Assembly (NCBI RefSeq): GCF_009767915.1 | Contig: NZ_WSRP01000020.1 | Location: forward strand, 1-47,041 | Direction: 5' to 3' | Length of the DNA: 47,041 bases | DNA from: Parasutterella muris | GTDB lineage: Bacteria; Pseudomonadota; Gammaproteobacteria; Burkholderiales; Burkholderiaceae_F | Shown here: piece after piece, positions 23,401 to 28,781 of the stretch | Position numbering within the stretch: the stretch's first letter is position 1 | Layout: the number at the start of each line of letters is the position of its first letter | Position numbers and translations under genes: made by a program | The notes under the pieces: model-generated | Databases searched by the model: none | Seen by the model: only the letters and a program-made list of their open reading frames with translations | What the model was told of the DNA's origin: nothing

Positions 23401-25487
23401 CAGCAACCGGAATTCTCGATGCCATCAAAGTAGAAAACACTGAGGTCAGCGGTACTTTGAACAACTCCGGGCAGGCTCAGTACAAAGACATGACCATTTT
23501 GGCCGGAGGTAATTCAACCAATAGCGGATATGAAAAAGGTGAATGGCTGACAGTCAACGGCTCTCACTCGAACTCCGGAATTTCAATTTGGAATGAAATC
23601 AAAATTGAAGGGGACTTTGTAAACACCGGGAAGGTAGAAACTGACAAGCTAATAATTGATGACGGCAAGGTTGAGATCGGCGGAGGAGAACTTACTCTCA
23701 AAGATGTTGAGTTAAATGGTGGCGATTTAATTATCGGCAACGATAAACCATCAGCAGATGAAAACAAGGTTCAGCTAGAACTCAAGATCGACAGTAAACC
23801 AATCGATACCAATATTTATGTCAAAAACAACGGCGATCTCGGTTTGGGTGAAGATGCTCTGGATTTTGCTGATGTTAATCATGCATTGGGAATTCCGGAT
23901 GTTCCTAGCCGCCTTGTGGTAACAGAACCGGTTGTTACGGGTCCCGGCGGTGGCATTGCCGTTGGACCTGAAGTGTGGATGAGTGAAGATGAGCATGTGC
24001 AGATAGGCAACGGAGACCTGTATTTTGCAGATGACAGCTACACGGTGATTAAAGCTCCGGTCGCAGCTGATACACCCATCTTTACGACCACCAGCGACAT
24101 AGCCAAAGTTACAGTGGAGCCCGGAGCTACTCTGGTTCTCGGAGGGCTCGAGGAGCCGGGAGATTATTCTATTGTTAGCGGCTTTAACACGGCGGGTAAT
24201 ACTGACGAGGCGGGCTGGATCGGCGGATGGATCGCTAAAGACAATCTTCAAGCGTTAGCCCAAGTCGGCACCGGCCTCGAATGGATTTTGACGCTGCACA
24301 GCGACCCAAAAAACATTTGGGTAAATGCCCAGCTCGCGGACGTTAGAACTCTTTATCCGGATATTGTCATTCCAAACAATGTGAATAAAGCTCTCAACGG
24401 TCCTTGCAGCAGTGGAGTCGATGAACAGCTGATCTGCAAGATCCTCAAGGATCAAACAGCCGGACGTGACCTGAAAACCAAGCTGTTGAATTCAGTCGTA
24501 ATGATCGGCCAAGCTTCCGGCGCTTTATCTATTACTAATGATTTAGCAGACAATGCTACGGATTCGGTTGAAAAGCACCTGTCTTTCCGTGACTATGGCT
24601 ACTCCAACGGTTATCTGAAGGATTACTCGGGTCTGCATTTATGGACTGACATTCTTGGAACTCATCTGAAGACTAAGTCCTTAGAAGGAGCCGGAAATAT
24701 GACCGGGGGCTATAAGGCCTCTGCCGGAGGAATTATCCTCGGTGCTGATCATCAGTTTGAAGCTATGCCGGCCGTGAGACTCGGTTTTGCGGCTTCCTTC
24801 CAGAAAGGTAAAGCTGATTCCCTCGGTGATTACATCGACACTAAGAACAAGTTCAGTCAGTGGATGCTCCACGGCTATGTAGCCAAGGACTTTGGCAATG
24901 ATCTGAACTGGATCAGTTCTGTCAACGTTGGTCAGAACGTCAGCAAAGCTTCGCAAGGGCTTCCTTCGTGGTCAGGCTTTAGCAAAGCTGAAGCTCAAAT
25001 CAAGAATACCGTTGCCAATGTTGCCACAAAGCTAGAGAAGAACCTCCAAATCACGGACAACTTCCAACTCATTCCTCATGTCGGCGCTCGCTGGCTTCGT
25101 ACCCACACGCAGGGCTACAGCACCAAGCTGAACGGTCACAAGGCATTTAGCTATGGTCAGACATCTACGAACTTGCTGCAGGTGCCGGTTGGGGTTGGCC
25201 TACAGGGAGAAGTCAGTTTCGGAAGCTGGACAGTCCGTCCGCAAGCAGACCTGACTCTGACCTACAACATTGGGAATTTGCAGAACTCCACGAATGTCTC
25301 AGGAGTTTCGATTGGTGAAATGGATTCGGTGAGCAGTGAGTTTGCCAGTCGCTTCTCTTCCAAGCTGCAGGCTGGGTTCCAAGTTGAACACGGTGATGCT
25401 ACCGCCGGCCTTCAGTTCGGTTTGACGAAGGGCTCAGCCGGAAAGCTTGACACCGGAATCAAGCTGGAAGGCCGTTACCGCTTCTAA
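17415..25487 (+). CDS. Giant autotransporter (type Va) with repetitive passenger
   Basis: 2690 residues. The start MNKIFKSVWNNSRGCFVAVS is an ESPR-type extended signal peptide, followed by the hydrophobic core and ANA cleavage region near residue 50. The passenger (~50-2400) is rich in G, N, S and T, with many short strand repeats (xNxGTLxNxG) predicting a long beta-helix. Two ~368-residue repeat units and 2-3 copies of a 95-residue unit are visible. The last ~290 residues form the outer-membrane beta-barrel and end in phenylalanine (GRYRF). It should be surface-exposed, perhaps an adhesin bringing cells together for conjugation; that role is inference. Confidence 0.93.
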   Translation: MNKIFKSVWNNSRGCFVAVSEAVSSHSSNNGQCVIPGLVLSLVLSSANAMQVQVGTIGRTLTGGTISQNEDFTFSGSNASTETVGLLIATGADVTNNASLNFRRAASWNGLEQPITDIGFKNDGTFTNNGELNFNGGNGDYGSFSHAGDGFQMVNNGHLINKGTISVRDWFSYSNGNAIGFQNNGIFDNYGTFTIPRYENDYNGTGKTMYGFWNTGTFNHYSGTFYIKNDGGKKTASNQFFYNTGTMNLWGPMNFEGNFSHGKLTNKGGTINSIAANFVSIVAGAPIPLAVIDPSNVVTTITANSYRGESSLGETPEWYPNMVFDGGTLNIIDYASTSPVADKLREKFNGKNGAQLVFSGSRTSMAADEWNLATIRAIQDEGFNDYVFYQNDLNAQNASVSVGNSSSIANNIGFRTINGTSSVSVTNGRRLTLTGSGSGYAVDRDVSINNGILRLGHSSAGTNGGSIHNIAFAGGTLEVAQGAWTGGTVQGNGNLSIAQNSSLALAEIKNIDSITNSGTLSVSRDVAINGTINNVGYLTVSNLLKFGTNAKLINNGGTLQTNNVMNVFDSVGSSGAQELNYVSLNASAPQAVRTSLTDFFRKYVPGTVAKTLIDHAQFTGGKIIVKGVNLTTTQRDDLVKAFKAQFGSATDIEFQGNISGISSNDILTVAKVNELYDNVAELRNVIYVDRALEAQNSSVLVGNSGLKANTGFTGLNGATATTIQDGKELTLIGGKTGTANRFALTDSTITATGNGKLILGSLAVQDSASYVGTAPTVNLTNGGQLNVVAGNYQVQNLSSNSGTTTVNSGATFLSNSVSLTNAAFQNSGNSTVSTLTQNGGNFVNAGTMTLANGTFGGSLNNTGQLTLTGNVTSSGILSNSGTINNTGTLTKTNVQSISGTINNQGTLDFQDGFAFSSDGRLVSSGTVYTNNILNIFDPVGISGPQELNYVSLGSTTPQAVRTSLTEFFKKYVVGTLADSLVQHATLSGGKVVIRGVNLTETQRDDLTKAFKEQFGNVELELLGNISGVSSDDKLTVAKVNELYSNVGELRDVTILSHSLEGEGKAIEIGGSGVQHSSGFKGINDAASITVKDGKTLELVGEKGENSTFVMTAVNTVVDGLSKLVFGSKGLSETYSGKAAEVQLTETNASLLAAAGVYEVQKITGSGSVEIDEGAKLAVNAADQTGELNVKGTLEVKGDAALGQADLAAGSTLNNSSNLHLASINQSEGAVYNQTGGSIQSDSGWFENATLNISGGRLDGSLIKDSEGNSAGLGNNTINISGSGKNPIIVTTDPAESKKGWKDHLTLVYAPELTSETTVNIYEGGVLQADKLSFDGTTKDSVVLAGGALETKLDQIFNDVKRDLLTIDGTDSSGQIGVPTQVLGATSVGSLREDVKTAVKGGSGLVVFNDEYLKMSGVVQAMLHFALEAENPGNIDLDNPSSPSDTSNGLYLAFTGQVDGKLTVDLANQFDTEQTGGGALTGVVLSHTKLYNESVNDPDGQNTDLVIGFNEHNHENANVIDVNNGIGFLSVEGANQVHIENGKEFTLVGHHDDDDIRTDEDRNNVHSVPDSVLFNENTALIKNDNNDGGHVEVSGKFTYGSFAAHTSTIGWIGSIQIHESGEVEAKNGEFAVWDIENNGKIHINKDSILHSHNYTGTGDWLNEGQIWLGNSHSGQVADKDHIPFDIKGKFENAEGAIFSSANKTNLIVSNELLNKGTGLYSVLTVAKDGSSHNKGEESGKAIDVQEGGKHVNEGSSFFKKVSVAGLIQNFKDFVIGSDSSTSTLADPDTDADTDQKAFEVAVGGRFENKGNLAASSIQTSQIAGELDNTGVANYNDMVIAATGSSTTSNYEKGEWLTVNGSHSNSKVSIWNRIDVAKTGKQENSGSLDVGSSFNVAGEFVNTATGTLDASKVENTEVSGTLSNSGQAHYKNMTILAGGNSTNSGYEKGEWLTVNGTHSNSKISIWNGIDVAAGGKQENSGSLDVGSSFNVAGEFVNTATGILDAIKVENTEVSGTLNNSGQAQYKDMTILAGGNSTNSGYEKGEWLTVNGSHSNSGISIWNEIKIEGDFVNTGKVETDKLIIDDGKVEIGGGELTLKDVELNGGDLIIGNDKPSADENKVQLELKIDSKPIDTNIYVKNNGDLGLGEDALDFADVNHALGIPDVPSRLVVTEPVVTGPGGGIAVGPEVWMSEDEHVQIGNGDLYFADDSYTVIKAPVAADTPIFTTTSDIAKVTVEPGATLVLGGLEEPGDYSIVSGFNTAGNTDEAGWIGGWIAKDNLQALAQVGTGLEWILTLHSDPKNIWVNAQLADVRTLYPDIVIPNNVNKALNGPCSSGVDEQLICKILKDQTAGRDLKTKLLNSVVMIGQASGALSITNDLADNATDSVEKHLSFRDYGYSNGYLKDYSGLHLWTDILGTHLKTKSLEGAGNMTGGYKASAGGIILGADHQFEAMPAVRLGFAASFQKGKADSLGDYIDTKNKFSQWMLHGYVAKDFGNDLNWISSVNVGQNVSKASQGLPSWSGFSKAEAQIKNTVANVATKLEKNLQITDNFQLIPHVGARWLRTHTQGYSTKLNGHKAFSYGQTSTNLLQVPVGVGLQGEVSFGSWTVRPQADLTLTYNIGNLQNSTNVSGVSIGEMDSVSSEFASRFSSKLQAGFQVEHGDATAGLQFGLTKGSAGKLDTGIKLEGRYRF
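19110..20580 (+). repeat. Long passenger repeat in the autotransporter (about 368-residue period)
   Basis: A ~115-residue block beginning with LNYVSL and holding QRDDL.KAF, GNISG and TVAKVNELY occurs at ~19119-19470 and again at ~20223-20570, 1104 bases apart. DNA identity is clearly lower than for the 95-residue repeats, so this duplication is older. Confidence 0.75.
22959..23616 (+). repeat. 285-bp repeat in the autotransporter passenger
   Basis: The block starting YEKGEWLTVNG begins at 22959, 23244 and 23529, exactly 285 bases (95 codons) apart; the third copy is partial. The near-identity in DNA means recent duplication and possible length variation. Confidence 0.85.
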
Positions 25488-25489
25488 CC

Positions 25490-26188
25490 ATGAAAAGAAG
25501 AACGGACTCCGAAAGGAGTCCGCTCAATCCCGACAAATCCCACAAACAAGAGAAAAGTATGAACAAGACGAAAGAATTACCTTTTCACTTTACTCAGAAG
25601 TTCCGAATGGCTGCCGGTTCTAGCCAACTTGAGAAAAGAATTCTCAATTTTGTAGATCAGGAGCCAATCTGGACGAATGTGCATTTCTCGGTAGCCCTTC
25701 CAGTTACCGGTCAAAGAGTGGTCTTTAAATCGCAAAGGTATCTCAGTTCCTTTAATCAGAATTTCAATGACTTCATAAAGAAGTTCCATATTCTTTCCTT
25801 GCGCTTCCATTTTCTTTACGTCTTTCAGAAAAGACTTAGAGGCGTCAAGGGTCAGCATTCTTTCTCTACAGCGGATAGCAGTTCTTGGAAATTAGAAAAC
25901 TTGCGGCCTTTGCCTTCTTCTAATTCATTCATTGCTGCAATAGTCTCTTCATTAGGTACATACGTGCTAAAGGGAATATCTCGCTCAGCAACCAATTTTG
26001 TCAAAGTCATCCGCACTAAATCGGATATGGACAGGCCCATAGCAGAAAGAATTTCGCTCGCTTCTGATTTCAATTCTTTGTCGAGTCGGACTCGAATGAA
26101 AGAATCAGCTGTTGTCATATCAACCTCCTGTTTTAATTCGCGCCTACATTGTAGCACTTTGAGAGACGCGACTATGGCGGGGTATTGA
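25490..26188 (+). CDS. Sense pass-through ORF opposite the first YafQ/DinJ module
   Basis: 232-codon open frame from an ATG two bases after the autotransporter stop to a TGA ending one base before the ATG of the 26190 gene. It covers the whole antisense module 25577-26118. The product has no protein family features (it is the antisense reading of toxin and antitoxin). Best seen as a frame kept open for translation of the plus-strand transcript. Confidence 0.35.
   Translation: MKRRTDSERSPLNPDKSHKQEKSMNKTKELPFHFTQKFRMAAGSSQLEKRILNFVDQEPIWTNVHFSVALPVTGQRVVFKSQRYLSSFNQNFNDFIKKFHILSLRFHFLYVFQKRLRGVKGQHSFSTADSSSWKLENLRPLPSSNSFIAAIVSSLGTYVLKGISRSATNFVKVIRTKSDMDRPIAERISLASDFNSLSSRTRMKESAVVISTSCFNSRLHCSTLRDATMAGY
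25503..25522 (+). terminator. Stable GNRA hairpin after the autotransporter
   Basis: CGGACTCC (25503-25510), GAAA loop, GGAGTCCG (25515-25522): a perfect 8-bp stem with a GAAA tetraloop. No T run follows, so it may be a processing or stability element, or end transcription of the autotransporter weakly. Confidence 0.5.
25577..25858 (-). CDS. yafQ: YafQ-family toxin (mRNA interferase), copy 1
   Basis: 93 residues. Family motif HSLTGNWKGYREMHIRPDWLL... with conserved histidines, ending RTGSHSELL. YafQ toxins cut mRNA in the ribosome and pair with DinJ/RelB. It overlaps the antitoxin gene by 7 bases. The module is antisense to the conjugation operon and opposite an open plus frame. A second YafQ/DinJ pair is at 31251-31780. 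Confidence 0.88.
   Translation of the reverse strand: MLTLDASKSFLKDVKKMEAQGKNMELLYEVIEILIKGTEIPLRFKDHSLTGNWKGYREMHIRPDWLLIYKIENSFLKLARTGSHSELLSKVKR
25852..26118 (-). CDS. dinJ: DinJ/RelB-family antitoxin, copy 1
   Basis: 88 residues from the ATG at 26118, chosen because AGGAGG precedes it. N-terminal ribbon-helix-helix (DSFIRVRLDKELKSEASEIL, then MGLSISDLVRMTL) and a C-terminal toxin-binding tail. The palindrome CTACATTGTAG at ~26142-26152 is a likely self-repression operator. Confidence 0.85.
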   Translation of the reverse strand: MTTADSFIRVRLDKELKSEASEILSAMGLSISDLVRMTLTKLVAERDIPFSTYVPNEETIAAMNELEEGKGRKFSNFQELLSAVEKEC

Positions 26189-26189
26189 T

Positions 26190-26567
26190 ATGCCAGCAAT
26201 CCATTGCCCAAAACAAACACATGCTGACCGTTGGCAAAAAATGACTCCGGATGCAGCTGTTCGCCGCTGTATTGCTGAAGCGCTTTTTGCCCATGGTGCA
26301 ACGCTGAACGAAACCGTTGAGACATTGAATCTCAATCGCCACACTGCCGAAGGCTGGCGCTACGTCTATCTCTGCGGTTTAAACGGCAGCGTTTGCAGAT
26401 TGTTTGATCGAGCCAGCCAGAGGGAGTTCATTGTGCCTCTGCTCAAAGACGGTTTTGGCTACAAGGTTATTTCAAGAACTTTTGGTCTTGACTTGTGGTT
26501 TGTCAGAGACACGGCAAGATCGTTCAGGCGAGGTCTTCTCGATTATGAAGGAGGTCTGCATGAATGA
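26190..26567 (+). CDS. Hypothetical DNA-binding-like protein
   Basis: 125 residues. Two helix-turn-helix-like stretches: LFAHGATLNETVETLNLNRH and LLKDGFGYKVISRTFGLDLW. Several cysteines (HCPKQ, RRCIAE, LCGLNGSVC). No family recognised with certainty; a small transcription factor of the conjugation operon is a fair guess. It starts one base after the pass-through stop and ends overlapping the VirB1-frame ATG. Confidence 0.5.
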   Translation: MPAIHCPKQTHADRWQKMTPDAAVRRCIAEALFAHGATLNETVETLNLNRHTAEGWRYVYLCGLNGSVCRLFDRASQREFIVPLLKDGFGYKVISRTFGLDLWFVRDTARSFRRGLLDYEGGLHE

Positions 26568-28134
26568 GAAATCAAGCAGGCTGAACGTCCAGCTGAACCC
26601 CCAGAGCCTTCAGAATCAGGCTCATTGTTGTAAAGCCGGGATTGCCTTCAGGACTCAGTGCTTTATAAAGTCCATCTCTAGACAGTCCGCTTTTACGGGC
26701 AACTTCTGTCATGCCTTGAGCTTTGGCGATGTCGAGAACGGCGGAACGGATCAAAGAACCGTCTCCCGGGTCTTCATCAAAACAGGCTCGAAGATACAGG
26801 ATGTAGTCTCTTTCGTCCGTCAGATAGTCTGTAGGATCATAGGCCTTGCCAAGTTCTGTCTTTCTCATTTAATCAATTGCGAAAGTAAAAGCCTATTCTT
26901 GTACGAATCGGTCGATAGCAGAACGAATCACATCATTAATCTTGATGCCGTGCTTGCGTGCATAGGCAGCAAGAGCTTGATGCCGTTCAGAGCCCAGGCG
27001 AATATTGAGGTTCCCGGAAAAAGGTTTTTCCGGACTGATATTTTCGTTTTTACAGTAGGCCAAGTAATCGTCCACAGTTTGATGAAATGCCTTTTGGAGT
27101 TCAATCAATGTCTGAGCTTCGTAAACCAAACCGCAACGAACCCCGAGAACTCTTCCCGTCAGAAGATTATCCGAAAAATCGCAGTCAACCGACCCTTCAT
27201 ACCCCTTGTATCTAAGCATATTTACTGTCATAAATACCCCATTGTTCTCAATGATTCAACAATATTACGTATGGTTCCTCTTCCCAAAACATTTCTGGGA
27301 TGGGGGCGAGCACAAAAAATCACGTCGCTTTTAGAACTGCGTGAAACAAAACGCCCGTGTGAACCACCACGATCGCCTGTCCAATCAAAACCAAGTGAAC
27401 TAAGCACAGAGCAAAGCTCATTGAAGGTTATATCCGATGCGGTAGGAAATTTGGTTAGACGGATTAGCAATTTGTCGTTTTTAGTCAAAATATTTCCTTC
27501 GCTCGTTACTAATTTTAGTAACAAACCAATATTAAAGCAATTTATCTTCGTTCTGTGTGTTGCTGCACCACTGCACCTCGCTCAGGCTGATGAGTTTGCC
27601 GATCTTGCTCAGCGCTGCGCTCCGAGTGTTGCCGTTGATACCCTGAGAGCAATTGTGAAGACTGAATCGAACTTCAATCCGTATGCGATCGGCGTTGTCG
27701 GCGGCAGCATTCCTCAGCCCAAGTCATTTCACGAGGCAATGGCAGCAATTGCTCGTCTGGAGCTCGCGGGTGCCAACTACTCGGTAGGACTCGGACAAAT
27801 CAATAAAAGTAATTTTGCAGCCTTTGGCATTGATGCAGCCAAGGCGTTGGACGCCTGCACAAATCTGAGCGTTGCGGCTCAGATTTTGGGCGACTGCTAT
27901 GCCAGAGCTCAAAAAAACGGCACCACACAATCTAAAAACCTGCATGACGCACTGTCTTGTTATTACAGCGGAAATTTCAAGCAGGGCTACAGCCACGGCT
28001 ACGTGAACTCTGTTCGCAAAAACGCAGGTTTGAAAAAAATTCCTTCTCTTTCTTCAACAGAAGAAGAGAAGCCTTCAACTCAATCAACTCTGATTGTTTC
28101 AACCCAAGACTCTCAAAGAGGCCTCATTTTTTAA
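26560..28134 (+). CDS. virB1: VirB1-like lytic transglycosylase, in frame with a pass-through ORF across three antisense genes
   Basis: The last ~200 residues (from ~27529) are VirB1: a signal-peptide-like segment (FIFVLCVAAPLHLAQA), then TLRAIVKTESNFNPYAIG with the catalytic glutamate, SVGLGQIN, and NLHDALSCYYSGN. No ATG, GTG or TTG exists in this frame between 27489 and the signal segment. The first well-placed start is ATG 26560, with AAGGAGG five bases before it, which runs in frame through the antisense antidote and HicBA genes. Either VirB1 is made as this long form and processed, or it starts at a non-standard codon (ATA 27529). VirB1 opens peptidoglycan for the secretion channel. Confidence 0.75.
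   Translation: MNEKSSRLNVQLNPQSLQNQAHCCKAGIAFRTQCFIKSISRQSAFTGNFCHALSFGDVENGGTDQRTVSRVFIKTGSKIQDVVSFVRQIVCRIIGLAKFCLSHLINCESKSLFLYESVDSRTNHIINLDAVLACIGSKSLMPFRAQANIEVPGKRFFRTDIFVFTVGQVIVHSLMKCLLEFNQCLSFVNQTATNPENSSRQKIIRKIAVNRPFIPLVSKHIYCHKYPIVLNDSTILRMVPLPKTFLGWGRAQKITSLLELRETKRPCEPPRSPVQSKPSELSTEQSSLKVISDAVGNLVRRISNLSFLVKIFPSLVTNFSNKPILKQFIFVLCVAAPLHLAQADEFADLAQRCAPSVAVDTLRAIVKTESNFNPYAIGVVGGSIPQPKSFHEAMAAIARLELAGANYSVGLGQINKSNFAAFGIDAAKALDACTNLSVAAQILGDCYARAQKNGTTQSKNLHDALSCYYSGNFKQGYSHGYVNSVRKNAGLKKIPSLSSTEEEKPSTQSTLIVSTQDSQRGLIF
26572..26868 (-). CDS. Addiction-module antidote (HigA-like helix-turn-helix), no adjacent toxin
   Basis: 98 residues, matches the 'putative addiction module antidote' family: YDPTDYLTDERDYILYLRAC, then MTEVARKSGLSRDGLYKALS as helix-turn-helix and ALGVQLDV. 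Its usual partner, a ~100-residue RelE/HigB-like toxin, is not next to it. It may be an orphan, or be paired with the HicBA genes beside it by accident of insertion. Confidence 0.8.
   Translation of the reverse strand: MRKTELGKAYDPTDYLTDERDYILYLRACFDEDPGDGSLIRSAVLDIAKAQGMTEVARKSGLSRDGLYKALSPEGNPGFTTMSLILKALGVQLDVQPA
26893..27231 (-). CDS. hicB: HicB-family antitoxin
   Basis: 112 residues. Degenerate RNase-H-like HicB domain (YKGYEGSVDCDFSDNLLTGR, then ELQKAFHQTVDDYL) and a C-terminal ribbon-helix-helix (NIRLGSERHQALAAYARKHG). HicB binds HicA and the operator. It overlaps HicA by 4 bases. Confidence 0.88.
   Translation of the reverse strand: MTVNMLRYKGYEGSVDCDFSDNLLTGRVLGVRCGLVYEAQTLIELQKAFHQTVDDYLAYCKNENISPEKPFSGNLNIRLGSERHQALAAYARKHGIKINDVIRSAIDRFVQE
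27228..27488 (-). CDS. hicA: HicA-family mRNA interferase toxin
   Basis: 86 residues from TTG 27488, chosen for GAAGGA six bases upstream; a longer TTG start at 27524 is possible. The core GDRGGSHGRFV with its conserved histidine and PHPRNVLGRGTIRNI is typical of HicA. A toxin-first order, as is normal for hicAB. A perfect palindrome is just upstream (27505-27522). Confidence 0.85.
   Translation of the reverse strand: MTKNDKLLIRLTKFPTASDITFNELCSVLSSLGFDWTGDRGGSHGRFVSRSSKSDVIFCARPHPRNVLGRGTIRNIVESLRTMGYL
27505..27522. promoter_or_regulatory. Palindromic operator of hicAB
   Basis: GTTACTAA (27505-27512) and TTAGTAAC (27515-27522) form a perfect dyad 17 bases before the hicA TTG. Likely HicB-binding site. 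It also lies inside the VirB1 frame. Confidence 0.65.
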
Positions 28135-28169
28135 CTCTCAATTTTTTAACTCTCAAGCAAGGAGAAAAC

Positions 28170-28451
28170 ATGCTTAAAACTTTAAAAATCCTTTCCCCCG
28201 TTTTGTTCGTTTCGCTCATGATTTGTGAGCCTGCACTGGCAGCCGCTGGGACACAGAGCGTAAACACATTGTTCAACACGATTCTCTCAACCCTTCAGGG
28301 CGTATCTCTTGCTGTTGTGACGGTCGCCATTGTGTGGGCAGGCTACAAGGTTTTGTTTATGGGTGTTGCGCTTCAGCAGGTTGCTGGACCGTTCATGGGG
28401 GCCGTTGTGATTGCTGCTGCTCCGTGGCTTGCCCAACTGCTGGTGGGTTAA
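28170..28451 (+). CDS. virB2: VirB2/TrbC-like major pilin
   Basis: 93 residues from ATG 28170 with AAGGAG. Long signal segment to ALA near residue 26, then two hydrophobic helices (SLAVVTVAIVWAGYKVLFMG and FMGAVVIAAAPWLAQLL), the standard layout of VirB2/TrbC pilins. It forms the conjugative pilus. VirB3 starts immediately after its stop. Confidence 0.9.
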   Translation: MLKTLKILSPVLFVSLMICEPALAAAGTQSVNTLFNTILSTLQGVSLAVVTVAIVWAGYKVLFMGVALQQVAGPFMGAVVIAAAPWLAQLLVG

Positions 28452-28781
28452 ATGCAAACGTCGAGTCCTTTGTTCAAAGGGGCGACGAGGCCCGCGTGCA
28501 TCGCGGGCGTCCCAATCAAACCTTTTGTTCTGAATCTGGGGATTTGGATTCTGCTTGCAGTATACGTCTGGATTCCACTCATGCTGGTGTGTCCAATCAC
28601 GCATTTCGTCCTCAGCAAATTTGCTGAAAAGGACGATCAGATTTTCAACCAATTGTTTTCCTACTTCCGGTTGAACATCTTGGGACATAAGAACCGCCTC
28701 TTTTGGAACGGAATCAGCTCGTTCAGTCCTCGTCAGCAAAAAGAACTTTTTGTATTTGAAAAAAGAGAAAAGAATGTTTGA
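28452..28781 (+). CDS. virB3: VirB3-like inner-membrane protein
   Basis: 109 residues. Opens with SSPLFKGATRPACIAGVPIK, the typical VirB3 start, and one long membrane region (FVLNLGIWILLAVYVWIPLML). Starts at the base after the VirB2 stop and overlaps VirB4 by 8 bases. VirB3 associates with the VirB4 ATPase. Confidence 0.88.
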   Translation: MQTSSPLFKGATRPACIAGVPIKPFVLNLGIWILLAVYVWIPLMLVCPITHFVLSKFAEKDDQIFNQLFSYFRLNILGHKNRLFWNGISSFSPRQQKELFVFEKREKNV

